Part shown: one piece after another, positions 12,074-23,900 of the stretch
Position numbering within the stretch: position 1 is the first letter of the stretch
Layout: every line of letters begins with the position of its first letter
From: Pseudevernia furfuracea
Taxonomy: Eukaryota > Ascomycota > Lecanoromycetes > Lecanorales > Parmeliaceae
Direction: 5' to 3'
Length of the DNA stretch: 64,000 nucleotides
Assembly: GCA_022315425.1 (NCBI GenBank)
Contig: JAIUPT010000008.1
Span: forward strand, 620,001-684,000
Translations under genes and position numbers: made by a program
The notes under the pieces: model-generated
What the model was told of the DNA's origin: nothing
Databases searched by the model: none
What the model saw: only the letters and a program-made list of their open reading frames with translations

Positions 12074-12748
12074 GATCGCTCGTATGACTTTCGATCGAGG
12101 GGTTTATTTGCGGCCAACACCTGGCAGCTTGAGGCTGCGAATCAATCGGAATCTTGCTAAAGCGATTACAAGTCGTTGACGAACATTGTGCGAAGACTGT
12201 GCTGAGGGTATGCGATGCAGGAAGACATGGAAGAGGTGCAGAGGCGCTGTAATTGAACTTGATGGCTGGATTCATGGACAATACATTCATTCATTCATTC
12301 ACTTGAGAACAATAGAATTTCTCTTGGTTGCCTAGTGACGTTATTAACACATTTGTTCGGGTCTGGTTTTGGGTCTGGGTTTGTTTTCTGTTAAGATTCT
12401 CGTTATTTCTGTTGCTTTTTATAGTTGACGTGATCAAATATAATAATAAGGCGACTTCAGATGTTGAAAAGGTCGTCAGGTCTTCCATTTGCACGAAGCC
12501 AAGGCCCGCCCACGGTTTATTATTGTATCAAACTTTTGCACCCAATTCTCGCCTGTTGAATGGCAGATCCTGTGTGCAAGTACCCAACCATTCATCTATA
12601 TGGTCAAACCAGCACTTGGTTTTGATACGTTGAGTGAGCACCATCAATACAGCGCATGCTTCCCTGAAACTCCAGAATGAAACCAGATGTGTTGAAGCAG
12701 TCTCGTACTTCATGCGATCGTACATCATTCTCTTACTTGCCTGAGCTG
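12074..12748. other. Intergenic between GTP cyclohydrolase and F-box-like genes
   Basis: The 3' flank of the GTP cyclohydrolase gene and the promoter of the F-box-like gene. It contains a (CATT)n run at 12284-12301. The short open frames show no family features. Confidence 0.5.
12284..12301. repeat. (CATT)n microsatellite
   Basis: Four and a half copies of CATT in a row, in the promoter side of the F-box-like gene. Confidence 0.85.
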
Positions 12749-13921
12749 TCATCGCTTGTTTACGAGATTCAAGAATTCGTCCCTTGTTTTTGCGCTTGAT
12801 CGCATACAGCCTAACATGCAGCTCGTGATGGTCGACGCCGAAGTTTTTTCTACACCTCTCATAACCATGCACAGATGACTCGACTCCATGACCACGGCTA
12901 CGCCTTGAGGCTTCAAGACTTCAGTGATCGCGAGTGCTACTTGCTTCGTCAACCTCTCTTGGATCTGAAGTCGACGGGAGAACATCTCTGCGAGGCGTGC
13001 CAGTTTGGAGAGACCCAGTACTCGTCCTATGATCAATCAGCATTGACAAACATTATGGTGACCTGGCCCGTACGATTTGGTATGTAGCCTATGTGCATCT
13101 AGATTCTGTCAATATCAAAGTCGCCAAGCAGACTTGAAGTCTTGAGAGAAAGTTCGGGAACCTACCTTTCCAGTGAAAGGTACCATGTGATGCTCGCACA
13201 ACGAAAAGACCTCAATATCTTTTACAATGACGAGCTCATCATGATCTTCGTGAAAGACAGCTCCATTGACCAGATCACGGACGTTCTCCTCATAGCCTTT
13301 CGTAAAGTAGAGCATGGCTTTTGCATAACGCTCCGGCGTCCCTCGCAGACCCTCTCGGTCTGGGTCCTCTCCTATACATTCAAGGATCGTCGTTACAGCT
13401 GCTTCCAATTTCTGCAACCGTTCTTGCGCCTGCTTAGGTGCAGCTTCCAGACGCTCTCTCGTCCCAAGACCTAAGGAGTCCTTCAGCATTCTATTGTAGC
13501 CTCGTTCAAGTCAAGACTCACTTGGCCAGCTTAACCCATCGAAGTCTATTGGTGGGTTCAACGTGTAAGGGCTGGCAGGCCGGCTCACTGTTGGAGTCGT
13601 CTGAAACGGTGCTTCGTCTCTAGGATCCCTGGCAGAGACGTCGATATTTGCTGGAGCTGCCGAACCTTCTTCTGAGACCTCCACGGGATATGATCCATGG
13701 CCATTGACTTTTGATGAGCCTAAGGGATCCAGATCTATGGGTTGACGTCGGGTATTTGAGGATACAATAGAAGCGGTGAGTCTCTCTCGCTCGTCGGCGT
13801 TGACCGATGTTCGCGCGGAGGGACGCAGGGGAGAGCTAGTATGAGCTGTGTGTGTTTTCCCGTTCATCAAATGGGAAGGTATGGCGGCTATAGGTTTTAG
13901 AGAAGACGGTGGCGAGTCCAT
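12749..13921 (-). CDS. GTP cyclohydrolase I
   Basis: Exons 13921-13522, 13470-13166, 13098-13074 and 13026-12749 join to 335 aa. The third exon is only 25 nt. The enzyme converts GTP to 7,8-dihydroneopterin triphosphate, the first step of folate and pterin synthesis, in the cytosol. After a disordered N-terminus of ~130 residues, the catalytic domain shows DPDREGLRGTPERYAKAM, then SLCEHHMVPFTGK with zinc-binding Cys and His, MHIGYIPNRRVLGLSKLARL built across the micro-exon, and STITSCMLGCMRSSAKTR with the third zinc Cys. The start is the first ATG of the open frame; the ORF otherwise continues upstream without a better candidate. This is the FOL2-type fungal form. Confidence 0.94.
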
Positions 13922-14229
13922 AGAAGTCTCGGTTCTCAAGAGAACCGAGATTGTTTCTCATAGCCTTAGAGCAACCGTTGAAGCTAGCACTAGGTATGTT
14001 CGCCGAGGCCCGCACCAGATGTCAGATTATCATACGTCAAGGTATAAGAAGGATTTCGGCCAGTGGATTGTTTTTTGCGATTAATAGAAATGGAAGGCAA
14101 ACTTGGAAGCTCATAGATAAAATATCTATGTACGTGGCCTCTGCAAGATCCCAGTGGTAGTAAAGCGATATATAGTCTCCAGTCGAACAACCACCGACCG
14201 CGATATCCGCATGGAATGACTTATCCCCT
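13922..14229. other. Promoter of GTP cyclohydrolase gene
   Basis: About 308 bp between the stop of the Nudix gene and the GTP cyclohydrolase start. An imperfect GGTTCTCAAGAGAACC palindrome lies just upstream of the ATG, around 13931-13946. Nothing else was recognised. Confidence 0.45.
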
Positions 14230-15703
14230 CTACATCCTAGATCCTCCGTTCCCTCCTTCCAGAAATCCACTTGTGACGGCGCTGAGCAGCTGATTTGCAA
14301 TCGCCGTTCTCGGTGGTAACCTAAGACCGCCTTCTTTATACCCGTCCCCAGCTTCCTCCCCCAATCCACTCGTTCCCACTTGCAGCGCCTCTTCCACCTC
14401 CGCCAAAGTCACCCATTTCGCATCTTCCAACTCAGGATCATGCTTCAACACAATTTCTTCTCCTCCTGGTGTACATTGCCCTATTGCTCCAATCATGAGA
14501 TTCGCAGGATAGGGCCATGGCTGCGTGGAATGGATTACTACACGACCGAGGGTTACCCCACTTTCTTCCCAAACTTCACGACGAACCGCTTCTTCCACAG
14601 ATTCTGCCGGCTCGACGAAGCCTGCTAATGTGCTATACCAATATTTTGGCCAGCGTCGTTGCCGGCCGAGGAGAATGCGCTCGGAATCAGCGGAGAGTAC
14701 AGCCATTATGACTGTCTACGGAGAGTTCGGAATTAGCATATCTTCTTCGGGGCAGATATTCGAGTCGGAATCACGGCTTTAGGGGAGTAAAAAAAGATCA
14801 CTTCTACTACAGAACTATGTCTTACAGTTCGAAACGTGGTATGAGACGGGGAGCATTTGCTCTGGAGTGTACGTACCGGATCGGTTCTAGGGAAGCACAG
14901 GTTTGATATGCCTTTTCTAGTTGCACAGTCTGGGCGATCTGTAACGGGCGTGGCGGCAGTCGTCGATCCAACGGAGGTGGTGTTGGTCATAGAAGCCATG
15001 TCTTTCGGTGGACAAGTTCGCTTTGTGCCAGCATTGATGGATAAGGTAGGTTGGCCGCATTGGGCGCAGAAGGGGTTGCGGGCGTTCCAATCAAGGAGAG
15101 CTCGTGCTTGCGCATATATAGCTGCTTGTTCGGCTGGAAGAGACATGTGCATACGGCCTTCGACGAATTGCAGACCGCGAGACTTCATTAATTCGATCAA
15201 TTTCGCAGCCGCGGAACTGATCGTGCCCTTTGGAGTGACGTCGAGAGCGAAGTAGGGAGAACCATGGTATATGGTCCATTCAAATCCGGACTTTTTGTTT
15301 TCATCAAGGCCAAGGAACAGAAGTTGAGGAATTGTGGTTGATGAGTTGTACTCTGATACCATCTGTTCTTCGGTTTTGGAGTAGGGATCATCGCCAACCA
15401 GGGGCTGAATGTCTTTGAATGAGGCATACTCGAGCTTGGTAGGGTCCTTTGCTAACGGGGATAGATTGTTGAAGAGCAAGAAGGAGGTCGAAGGATGCTT
15501 CAAGGCCGCAGATAGAAATGCATGATCCGCTCGCAGGAAGGAAACTCTGTTCAAGGGTGATCCTAGGCAAGTGAGCTCGCCGATTTGCAAGGCAGTGGTG
15601 AGAGCGAACCAGAGAAATAATTCGCGACTTCTTTGCCAAACTTTCGAGATAGCATCGAGTCGACTCCAGCATGTGCGGGCTCAGGCAGTTCCGGTTGCGG
15701 CAT
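14230..15703 (-). CDS. NADH pyrophosphatase / NAD-cap RNA hydrolase (NudC/Npy1 type)
   Basis: Exons 15703-15610, 15562-14877 and 14715-14230 give 421 aa. The order is the NudC layout: an N-terminal domain, a zinc ribbon with FCAQC and two later cysteines (RTCPPKD, RPDCATRKG), then the Nudix domain. The Nudix box runs GFVEPAES...REVWEESGV with the required Glu residues. It is followed by STQPWPYPANLMIG, the variant of the SQPWPFPxS motif that marks NADH-specific members. Such enzymes hydrolyse NADH to NMNH and AMP, often in peroxisomes, and remove NAD caps from RNA. The 161-nt second intron splits FPRTDP from TVIMAVLSAD. The C-terminus (GNGGSRM) is not a clear PTS1. Confidence 0.93.
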
Positions 15704-16134
15704 TGCAGCGAACACGGTCCACGAGAAGTGAATGCCGCAGTCGTGCGTAGTGAAGATAGTTAATGTAGAAGTAATTGAAAATCCGGAGTCGGAGGAGAAT
15801 AATACATGAGATGAGATCATGGCCGAGGCTCCGAGGTACGAGGCTAGAAAGAAAGTAAACCCTGTCGATCAGCCGAAAGCGCGGAAAGTGGAGGACGAGG
15901 TATTATGTATACAGTATTGCAGCTCAACGGTTTGGTATGTGTATGGGATTCAAAGCTTATGAATTCTTTTTTCCCTCCCACAAAAGGTGGATATGCAATG
16001 TGTTGTTGGTCCTCTTGACCACAATCTCCATAGGACGGGTATCTTCGCCAATTGTGATAATTGTATCAAATTGTTTCCCGAGCAGCAAAACTCCAAACTT
16101 TTGCAGTATTCGCACTCTATCCACAAACGCATCT
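15704..16134. other. Intergenic between the Nudix and spc3 genes
   Basis: Promoter of the Nudix gene and 3' flank of spc3. A 45-codon plus-strand frame from 15819 is the only open frame with an ATG of note, and it has no supporting feature. Confidence 0.45.
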
Positions 16135-16995
16135 TCATATCACTGCAGACGCTTCGGCTGCTTGGGGTGTTTCTCCTGACGAGACCACTGTCTCCGAGCC
16201 AACGCTCTTCTTCTTCAGCGGAGGCATGTCAAACGCCTTGCTCTTTCCCCCATCGACCCCTTTCCACCTACCCAGCGCCTGCCCTTCACCAAGCGTCCAT
16301 GTCAATGCTCCAACCCACGGCTGAACGTTCCATCCAATTTCCAAGGTGACATTGGTACGCTCCGAAAGGATCCCGCTTATGTCCGTGATCTGATACTTGG
16401 GTTTGGTGTTTTTGAGACGAATGATGCCTGGTTCTGGATCGACTTCTTGCTTCGTCACGGACTGCTTCTTAGCTTTGCTAGACTTCTTGGGAGCAGGCGG
16501 TTTGGTGAAGAATTGTAGTGGGTTGAAGGGATGCGATTGGCTATGGGAGTTGATGATGGTGTCCCAGATGACCGCCTGGGACAATGACGATGCGTCGGGA
16601 GATGGATAAATTGCAACAACCCAGACAAACAACTGCTTCGTGTTCCAATTGAAGAGAGAGGTGAAGTCTATGTAGAATCAATAGCTGACTCGTAGCACAG
16701 ACAGCTTTGGCGGAGCAGACAAACCAGCGTCAAGGTCGAATTTTATGTGGGCGTACTCTTCCTTTTTCGGTGAATAGTAGTGCGGCCGTCCTTTTACCCT
16801 GCATGGGTTAGTAAACATCCAAAGCTCTCGCCCCTCTTGGTGGGCAGCTTACACCTGTACATTGCGCAAGTCAATCTTGGCGGACGGTTTTTGAGTCGTA
16901 AGGAGCACGGATAAAGCAGTGAGTATCGCAGTGCAGAATGCTACAGTAGTGAAGAAGCCAAAGACATTCTGCACCCTGACTAAGGTTGAATGCAT
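16135..16995 (-). CDS. spc3: Signal peptidase complex subunit Spc3 (SPC22/23)
   Basis: Exons 16995-16853, 16798-16725 and 16667-16135 give 249 aa. The product starts MHSTLVRVQNVFGFFTT, a short cytosolic stretch followed by one N-terminal membrane helix (about residues 11-33), then a lumenal domain with KGRPHYYS, DLDADFTSLFNWNTKQLFVW and SERTNVTLEIGWNVQPWVGA, all typical of Spc3. It is the essential non-catalytic lumenal subunit that supports cleavage of signal peptides in the ER. Donors GTAAGC and GTTTGT and an ACTAAC branch support the model. The C-terminal ~45 residues are a Lys/Ser-rich extension beyond the conserved core. Confidence 0.94.
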
Positions 16996-17293
16996 CTTGA
17001 CAAGAACATGGAGGATTGAAGGTGAAGCCGAAACCACGTTGCAGCTTGGGTAGTTTAGGCTCCGAGTATAAAATTACACTAGTGCCATACGTATCTTTGG
17101 TACTTTGGCTTCACTAGCGTTACGGATACAGTCAGGTTCATCCGTAGCCAATCGAAGTATCGGCATCTCAGACACCCCATCATACTCCGTAGTCCGTACA
17201 TGCACGGTACTTTTTCTTCGAACACAACATTTAACCATTTTCCAACTTGTCCCTCATTATCTCATATTTACTCAAGTCGTTCTGTACTCAACG
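16996..17293. promoter_or_regulatory. Divergent promoter, spc3 and unknown gene
   Basis: 298 bp separate the ATG of spc3 (minus) from the ATG of the next plus-strand gene, so it must hold both promoters. The plus-strand frame stays open through much of it, but the first ATG is at 17294. No specific factor sites are claimed. Confidence 0.5.
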
Positions 17294-18553
17294 ATGGCAG
17301 CCAATGACGAGGAGAATCAACGTCAGAAAGCACACGACGACGCGAACCCCTTCGTCGCCTTTCGGCGATTCGCCGACGATCAGATGTCGACTCTCATGAA
17401 TGGTGTCTTTAATATATCCTCACTGTTTGGATCTCCTTCTACATCTCCTCGTCGCTCAGTTCAGGACTACGAGAGATGGTTACAGGAGGCGCGTGAGTCA
17501 TCACAGCGCCTTACCTGTGAAGCGGAAGAAGCGGGGAGGATCATGGACGTGTATACAGGAGCCCACAAGGAGGCTCAGGAGGCCCAGGCGCCGAATATTG
17601 ATGACGGTAGTGAGCCTTTGAGATGTCCTTACAGACCGGCTGAGCACGAGGCACCTAGGCGGGAGAAGCCAGACCTTCTCGTGGCTGATGCCGCCCGCTC
17701 TTGTCTTTCGCCCGCTGCCCTCAGCCTATGCCTCCCAAGTACCGTGCTTACTGCTCCGGTGCTTGGGGAGCAGCTGCCCCCTTTTCCAATAGCTTATCTG
17801 CTTCACAGCCCATACTCGCCTGTACAGCTCGAGCAGCAACCCCACCTATGCGATCACGACGCTAAGTGGAGAGAAGCGTTCGAAGACCTGCTAGCTGTGC
17901 AAAATGGGAAGGAACTACCACCTAAGCGCTCGCAGAGAATGCCCGAAAGCAGTGTCGACTGGGTGAGAGTGATGATAGATTTGGCAATGTGCAAAAGAGA
18001 GGAGGATACCGAGGAATCGAGCAGTGATACTGGCAAGACGTCAGAGGCTATGAAACAATATCCGGGATTCCTGTCACGCTTTACCAGTACAAGACAGGCT
18101 GAGAACGACGCTGAAGAGAACGAAGACGCGGATAACGATGATCTCGATGACGACGGTGGTACTGAGATTACAGAGTTGGCAATGTATGACAGATTGTTTG
18201 GCTCACAGCAGCCATCATCAAACGGTACTGCCAGGGCCGCCGCTCGATCCCTTGCACATTCGCAACAGGACTCCTCTCCGTCCGACAAATACAGTAAAAA
18301 CCCAAGCATACTCTCCACCCTCACAACCACGGAGCGGACTACTCTCCAAGATGGTAGCGTACACACCAAGGTTGTGCTAAAAAAACGCTTCTCCGACGGG
18401 CGCGAAGAGAGCACCGAAACAGTACACCACCAGAATGTTGTCCGCCAGACGCAGGATGCTGCGTCCAAGTCTAACAAAGATGAAGATGCCAAGAAAATGA
18501 GGAAAGATAAGGAGACCAAAGAGAAAGAATCTAGCGGTTGGTTTTGGTCATAG
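17294..18553 (+). CDS. Unknown acidic 419-aa protein
   Basis: A single exon from the first ATG at 17294 to TAG at 18553. Visible features are an N-terminal segment rich in Phe (NPFVAFRRFADDQMSTLM), a short charged helix (YERWLQEARESSQRLTCEAEE), an acidic run (EENEDADNDDLDDDGG), a conserved-looking patch TLQDGSVHTKVVLKKRF with following SDGREESTET, and a Lys/Glu-rich end closing with SSGWFWS. There is no signal peptide or membrane helix. I do not recognise the family. Proteins of this type are common in Pezizomycotina and usually annotated as hypothetical. A 279-codon antisense frame across it looks like a shadow of its Ser/Glu-rich composition. Confidence 0.75.
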   Translation: MAANDEENQRQKAHDDANPFVAFRRFADDQMSTLMNGVFNISSLFGSPSTSPRRSVQDYERWLQEARESSQRLTCEAEEAGRIMDVYTGAHKEAQEAQAPNIDDGSEPLRCPYRPAEHEAPRREKPDLLVADAARSCLSPAALSLCLPSTVLTAPVLGEQLPPFPIAYLLHSPYSPVQLEQQPHLCDHDAKWREAFEDLLAVQNGKELPPKRSQRMPESSVDWVRVMIDLAMCKREEDTEESSSDTGKTSEAMKQYPGFLSRFTSTRQAENDAEENEDADNDDLDDDGGTEITELAMYDRLFGSQQPSSNGTARAAARSLAHSQQDSSPSDKYSKNPSILSTLTTTERTTLQDGSVHTKVVLKKRFSDGREESTETVHHQNVVRQTQDAASKSNKDEDAKKMRKDKETKEKESSGWFWS

Positions 18554-18920
18554 AAGCTTCCAATATTCTCCCTATGGAGTCTAGCTAAGGATGGGGTTTG
18601 GTGACGGGAGCATAGCGTGGGAGGAAAGCAAACATATTTGCTGGGGGAAGGATAATGGCGCTGTCTCTCTGCTCGTTGTGCTATGAAGTCCACTCAGTTG
18701 TATTTGACAATGTAGCTATTCACTCATACAGCCTCTAAGTACCGGTAGCGGAAACCTTTTTCATATAAAGTTGGATCAAATCCATCACTTATGACAGAAA
18801 ATCCGTGGTATCTCTAGGAAGGTGACCGCTTTTAGGAAAAGTAGCTTTCCCCATGCTCTGTGCAGATTTTAATGTAGGATGGCGTCCTACATGAGATCAG
18901 CTCCGAAAGGACGCGCTTCG
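18554..18920. other. Convergent intergenic before hat2
   Basis: 3' flanks of two convergent genes. Nothing recognisable. Confidence 0.5.
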
Positions 18921-20354
18921 TTACTCCAATTCCTCAATAGGCACGTCATCCGCATCCTTCCCCACAATTGCGTTCGCTACTTTCCAGACCTGTATCAGGT
19001 TATCCTCCGCTGCGCTGCATAGTACCCACGGATCGTTCATGTTCCAGCTGAAATCGGCGATACGGTTCGTGTGGCCGCCGTGCATGAACAGGCTTCATAT
19101 TTTAGTTTCACCTCCCAATCAGCCTTTGGATGGTCTGTAGACTTACAGCTCAGGTGGGCCATCCTCTGCATCATCAGGCGTCTGCTCCTCGCCCACGCGA
19201 CTGAGATCCCAGAATATTACACGCCGGTCATAGCTCGAGCTTCCAAGAATGGCTTCTTCGAACGGATGCCATGCAAGGGACGTAACCGAGTCATTATGAC
19301 CGACGAGAGCATGCAGTTTTGATTTCAGGTTTCGCAAGTCCCATATTCCTATCGACTTATCTGCTGAACCTGTAGCCAAGACGTACTCACTAGCTGGGTT
19401 GAAAGAAAGGGCATTGATAGCGTCTTGGTGTCCATCCACGGCCTGAGTTGCGGAGGATGTTATCGAGGGGGAGCGAGTGTCAAGAATCTGGAGGGTGAGA
19501 TCATCCGAGACGGTACCAATTAAAGAAGCATGCAGAGGGTGATATTGAACGTCGTTCACAATGGCGGTATGGTGCGTGTAGGTTCGAGCGGCGTAAAGAG
19601 CTTTGTTGCTGGTGGTGAATTTGGTTATATCCCTAGAGGGTGAGCAAGTCAAAGGTAAGGGCGTACTGTACGGACTCACCATAATCTTACGGTCTGATCT
19701 TCGCTCCCGGTAGCGAGATGCCCCGCTTGATGGGGGCTCCAGCTCAGTCCAAAGCCTTCTGAATCGTGGCCCAGGAGTTCCACTTGCGGATTTATGTTTC
19801 CCGTGGGCTGGCTGGGGTGTTTCGTTCTGTCCCATATCATGACCCTTCCATCGACACACATCGTGGCGATTAAATTTGGGTTCTGGGGCTGATATCTGGC
19901 TTTGTTGACCTCGCCTGGATGGTCTATTTTCTGAACAATATTGAACTTCACTTCCATGACTGGTGACTTTTTCGAAGCTCCGCCTCCATACCCGCCAATC
20001 TCTTCCCGATCGTCATCGTAGTCTGCTGCATCGGGCGTGATCGGCTTCGGCAGTTGTATTTGAGCTATCTGTAGATAATTTTGTGCTTCGTTGGATGTGT
20101 GTGTGCCAATAAGAAGTCGATGAGTCGCATACTCCTTTTCTGGTGTTCTGCTCTTGTAAGTAGGATGCCCGTTCTCTGCAGTCTGTCGAAACGTACTCTT
20201 GCTTATCTGGCAGCCATTGTGTGGTGAGCGTAGGCCATTCAAGAGCGGTGCTAAGCATCAGATCGTAGAGAAATGGCGCATTCTTTTTCCATGTCTTATA
20301 TTCTTCATTGACAATTTTCTCCTCCATCTGCTCCTCTTCTCGGTCCTCGTCCAT
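18921..20354 (-). CDS. hat2: Histone acetyltransferase type B subunit Hat2 (RbAp46/48 family)
   Basis: Exons 20354-20197, 20147-19680, 19632-19147 and 19092-18921 give 427 aa, with introns of 49, 47 and 54 nt. The N-terminal helix that binds histone H4 is present (VNEEYKTWKKNAPFLYDLML and ALEWPTLTTQWLPDKQE). Seven WD repeats follow, with for example ATMCVDGRVMIWDRTKHPS, HLATGSEDQTVRLWDI, ATGSADKSIGIWDLRNLKS and NRIADFSWNMNDPWVLCSA. The acidic DDDREEIGGYGGG loop is typical of fungal Hat2. The protein works with Hat1 to acetylate newly made H4 and may also serve in other RbAp48 complexes. The start is the first ATG in frame; a leader intron ending CTGCAG just upstream is possible. Confidence 0.94.
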
Positions 20355-20905
20355 GGTCACTGCAGTCGAGATGTCAATTTGAGATCAGCTGGAAAAAGAA
20401 ACGGTCTCTTTACTGCCAAGCTCGTGATCCCCACCGTTCTCCATTGCGAAGGAGAGCCTCACAGATCCCTAGTCGAATCCTTGTTGTCAGGTAGCAGCTA
20501 GAAGCCAAATCTTAGTTGTTGTCTAGGCTTGGTGCGAGTTGACAAGCTTCAAATTCGAGAGGGTAAGGATTTTGGTAAAGTGTAAAGTAGGAGATGCACG
20601 AGGCAATCAATCTGGGGTTAGAGTACGCGCAGCAGCGCGGTTCCGTACTCTAAAGTACTTAGGTTCCTGGCGCGTGAATGAATTTAGCCTAACTACACTA
20701 ACCTTAGTGCGGACACTGACAGTGGCATACCTTATGTAGGGTACCTTGAGTTTGAGTCCCCTCATACTTCACACAGACCCTTCACTTTCTGCCAAGAGAC
20801 TGATGAGGCAGTATATGCGCACTTACTTAAATGCACTTCTGACGAATACTGGCATTCTGACTGAGCAATAATCTCTCCGACAGCTTTACGACGACATTCA
20901 TCAAG
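20355..20905. promoter_or_regulatory. Divergent promoter, hat2 and xrn1
   Basis: 551 bp between two divergent start codons. It contains short words such as AAAGTACTTAGG and TAACCTTAG around 20650-20710, and GGGTACCTT near 20740, similar to those in other gene-free stretches of this window. No coding signal. Confidence 0.5.
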
Positions 20906-23900
20906 ATGGGTGTTCCTAAATTCTTCAGATGGTGTTACCCTTTTCATTCAGAACCAGAATTGAGTATTTACATAGTGCAGGATGAGCGAGAGGTATCCAG
21001 CAATTTCTCAACTCATAGCGGAGAACCGGATACCTGAATTTGACAACCTCTGTAAGTTACACAGGCCTGGACAGGTGAAGATAGGTACAGCGCCTGATGT
21101 ATTTCTACAGACCTCGACATGAACGGTATCATACACAACTGTACCCACAATGATTCGGATTCGCCTACGTTTCGCATGACCGAGGAGAAAATGTTCATCG
21201 CTATCTTCAACTACATTGAGCATCTGTTTGGCAAAATTCGGCCCAAGAAGCTGTTCTTCATGGCGGTTGATGGCGTTGCTCCTCGTGCCAAGATGAACCA
21301 GCAGCGAGCTCGCCGATTCAGATCTGCTTTGGACGCCGAGAAAGCAAAGGAGAAGGCGTTGCGAGAAGGTGCCGAGATGCCCACAGAGGATGCTTTCGAC
21401 AGCAATTGCATCACCCCGGGTAAAGCTGTTCTAGGTCACTGATGAAATTTCGGACAAAAAGCTTACAGGCGCAGGGACGGATTTCATGGCCAGGCTGACA
21501 CGTCAACTCAGATATTTCATCAACAAAAAGGTGTCAGAGGACATTGACTGGCAAGGCGTAGAGATCGTGCTTTCAGGGCACGAAGTACCTGGGGAGGGAG
21601 AGCACAAAATTATGGAATACATCAGGCTTGCGAAAGCTCAGCCAGAATACAATGCCAATATCAGACATTGTCTTTACGGCCTTGACGCGGACCTTATCAT
21701 GTTGGGCTTGCTCAGCCACGACCCTCATTTTTGCTTGCTGCGAGAAGAGGTCACTTTCGGTCGAGCGACCCAAAAGAAGTCCAAGGAATTGGAGCATCAA
21801 AACTTCTACTTAATGCACTTGTGCATTGTCAGAGAGTATTTGGAATTGGAGTTCCAGGAGCTAAAAGAATCGTCTGTTCTGGAATTTCCTTTTGACATGG
21901 AGCGAGTAATAGACGACTTCATCTTGATGGCTTTCTTTGTTGGGAACGACTTTCTACCAAATCTTCCGAACCTGCATATTAACGAAGGAGCATTGGCTCT
22001 CATGTTCAAGGTGTATAAATCCGTCTTGCCCAAAGCTGGTGGTTACATTAATGAGCGCGGTATTATCGACACGTCGCGGCTGGCACTCCTTTTGGACGAA
22101 CTTTCTCACGTGGAATATCGCTTTTTCGAATCGGCGAGTGCTGATGAAAGTTGGTTCAAGGGAAAGCAAATGGGAAAGGTGGATGTCATGGAGAAAGACG
22201 ACCGCAGGAATAGAAAGGGGCCTTTGTCAATGTCTAGTCCTCAGAAGGACTTGTTCAAGAAAGTGAAGAGATACGTCAGCAGTCGGACCAATGATCCTTC
22301 CATTCCAAAGACTTCCCTCGATCTCCCTCCAAATTTGAATGCCAGAGATCGGAAATTCATCCAAGAGCTGGCTGAAGATATCCATTTGCAATGGAAAAGC
22401 GTTGCGAATGGTGAAGGTGAAAAACATTTGCAGCTCGATTTTCCAGGCAAACTTCAAGGAGACGAGGATGACGAAGATGTGGAAGATGAGGAGGCTTCGA
22501 TCGCATTGCTTCGTGTCATCAAACGCTATGATAATGCCAAGATAGTCGACGTCACGGCGGAAGAAGTGCAGGAGCAAGTGGACAAGGAATACGAAGAGAA
22601 GTTTCAGACTTGGAAGAACGAGTATTACAAGAATAAGTTCGAATGGGGGCTGGAAAACGAAACAGAGATGCGCAACTTGACAGAAAATTACGTTCAGGGC
22701 CTGCAGTGGGTGTTATTCTATTATTACCGTGGAGTAGCATCCTGGTCGTGGTTCTACGGGTACCACTACTCTCCATTGATATCGGGTAAGCGCTCTTTGG
22801 GCTGTTCTTCGCTTGCAGTCTTCGGCACTGCTGCTGACACATTCTAGATGTCAAACTAGGCTTAAACGCAGACACAAACTTTCATCTAGGACAACCGTTC
22901 AGACCATATCAGCAACTGATGGGCGTCTTGCCTGACCGAAGCAAGACCATTGTACCAACGCCCTACCACGATTTGATGACAAATCCTAACTCACCCATTA
23001 TCGATTTCTATCCTCGCGACTTCGAATTAGATATGAACGGCAAGAAGATGGAATGGGAGGCGGTCGTCAAAATTCCTTTCATCGATGAGCGCCGACTATT
23101 GCCAGCAATGAAAACCAGAGAACATTTGCTATCCCAGGCCGAAAAGGACCGCAACGAATTTGGAGTGTCATTGAGATTTGCCTACTCGCCAGACGTTGAG
23201 TTTACTTATCCTAGTTCTCTTGTTGGCATGTTTCCAGATATACCGAACTGCCACTGTGTGGAAAACATCTTCGATCTACCGACGATGGAAGGCTTGGATT
23301 ATCATGTTGGATTAATGCGTGGTGTCAAACTTGGGGAGTCCGCACTTGCTGGCTTTCCAAGCTTGAAGACGCTACCATTTTCGGGAAACCTTGGTTTCCA
23401 CGGCGTGAACATTTTTCAGCAAGACAGCAGAAACGAGAGCATGGTAGTCACCTTGCTGGAGCCGGAGCTGCGGACAAAGGTTGAAGCCGCAAAGTCTCTG
23501 CTTGGTCGCAAAGTCCATATTGGCTACCCTTTCCTATCCGAAGCCAAAGTCATCCGGGTCTCTGACGAATTATTCAACTATAGCCTGCCCGAGAGTGGTG
23601 CAGGTCCCCCAATTGCGGTACCTCACGGCCCTCAAGAGGTCGATATGTGGCATAAGAAAGCCGAGCGGATCGAGTCTGTCTACAGCAAGAGATTAGGGAT
23701 GATGATTGGGGAAGTCCAGTCACTAGTTCATGTAGACACTCTCAAGGGTTTGAAGAAGACTGATGACGGGGCCACCGTTAAGGAGTACGCACACATCGAA
23801 GGCATAGAAACAGATTATGCTTCGCAAACCGTGGTTGAGCAAGTGGCCAACGAAGATCCGCGTTTCTTGGAAAAGGCTGCGCTTTCAATAGAAGAAGAGT

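Noticed and set aside
15819..15956. 45-codon plus-strand ORF (MAEAPRYEARKK...)
   Set aside because: Too short, with no family features, and no continuation exon found.
17854..18693. 279-codon minus-strand frame opposite the unknown 419-aa gene
   Set aside because: It is Ser/Leu-rich, has no domain, and mirrors the Glu/Ser-rich plus-strand coding sequence. Treated as a shadow.
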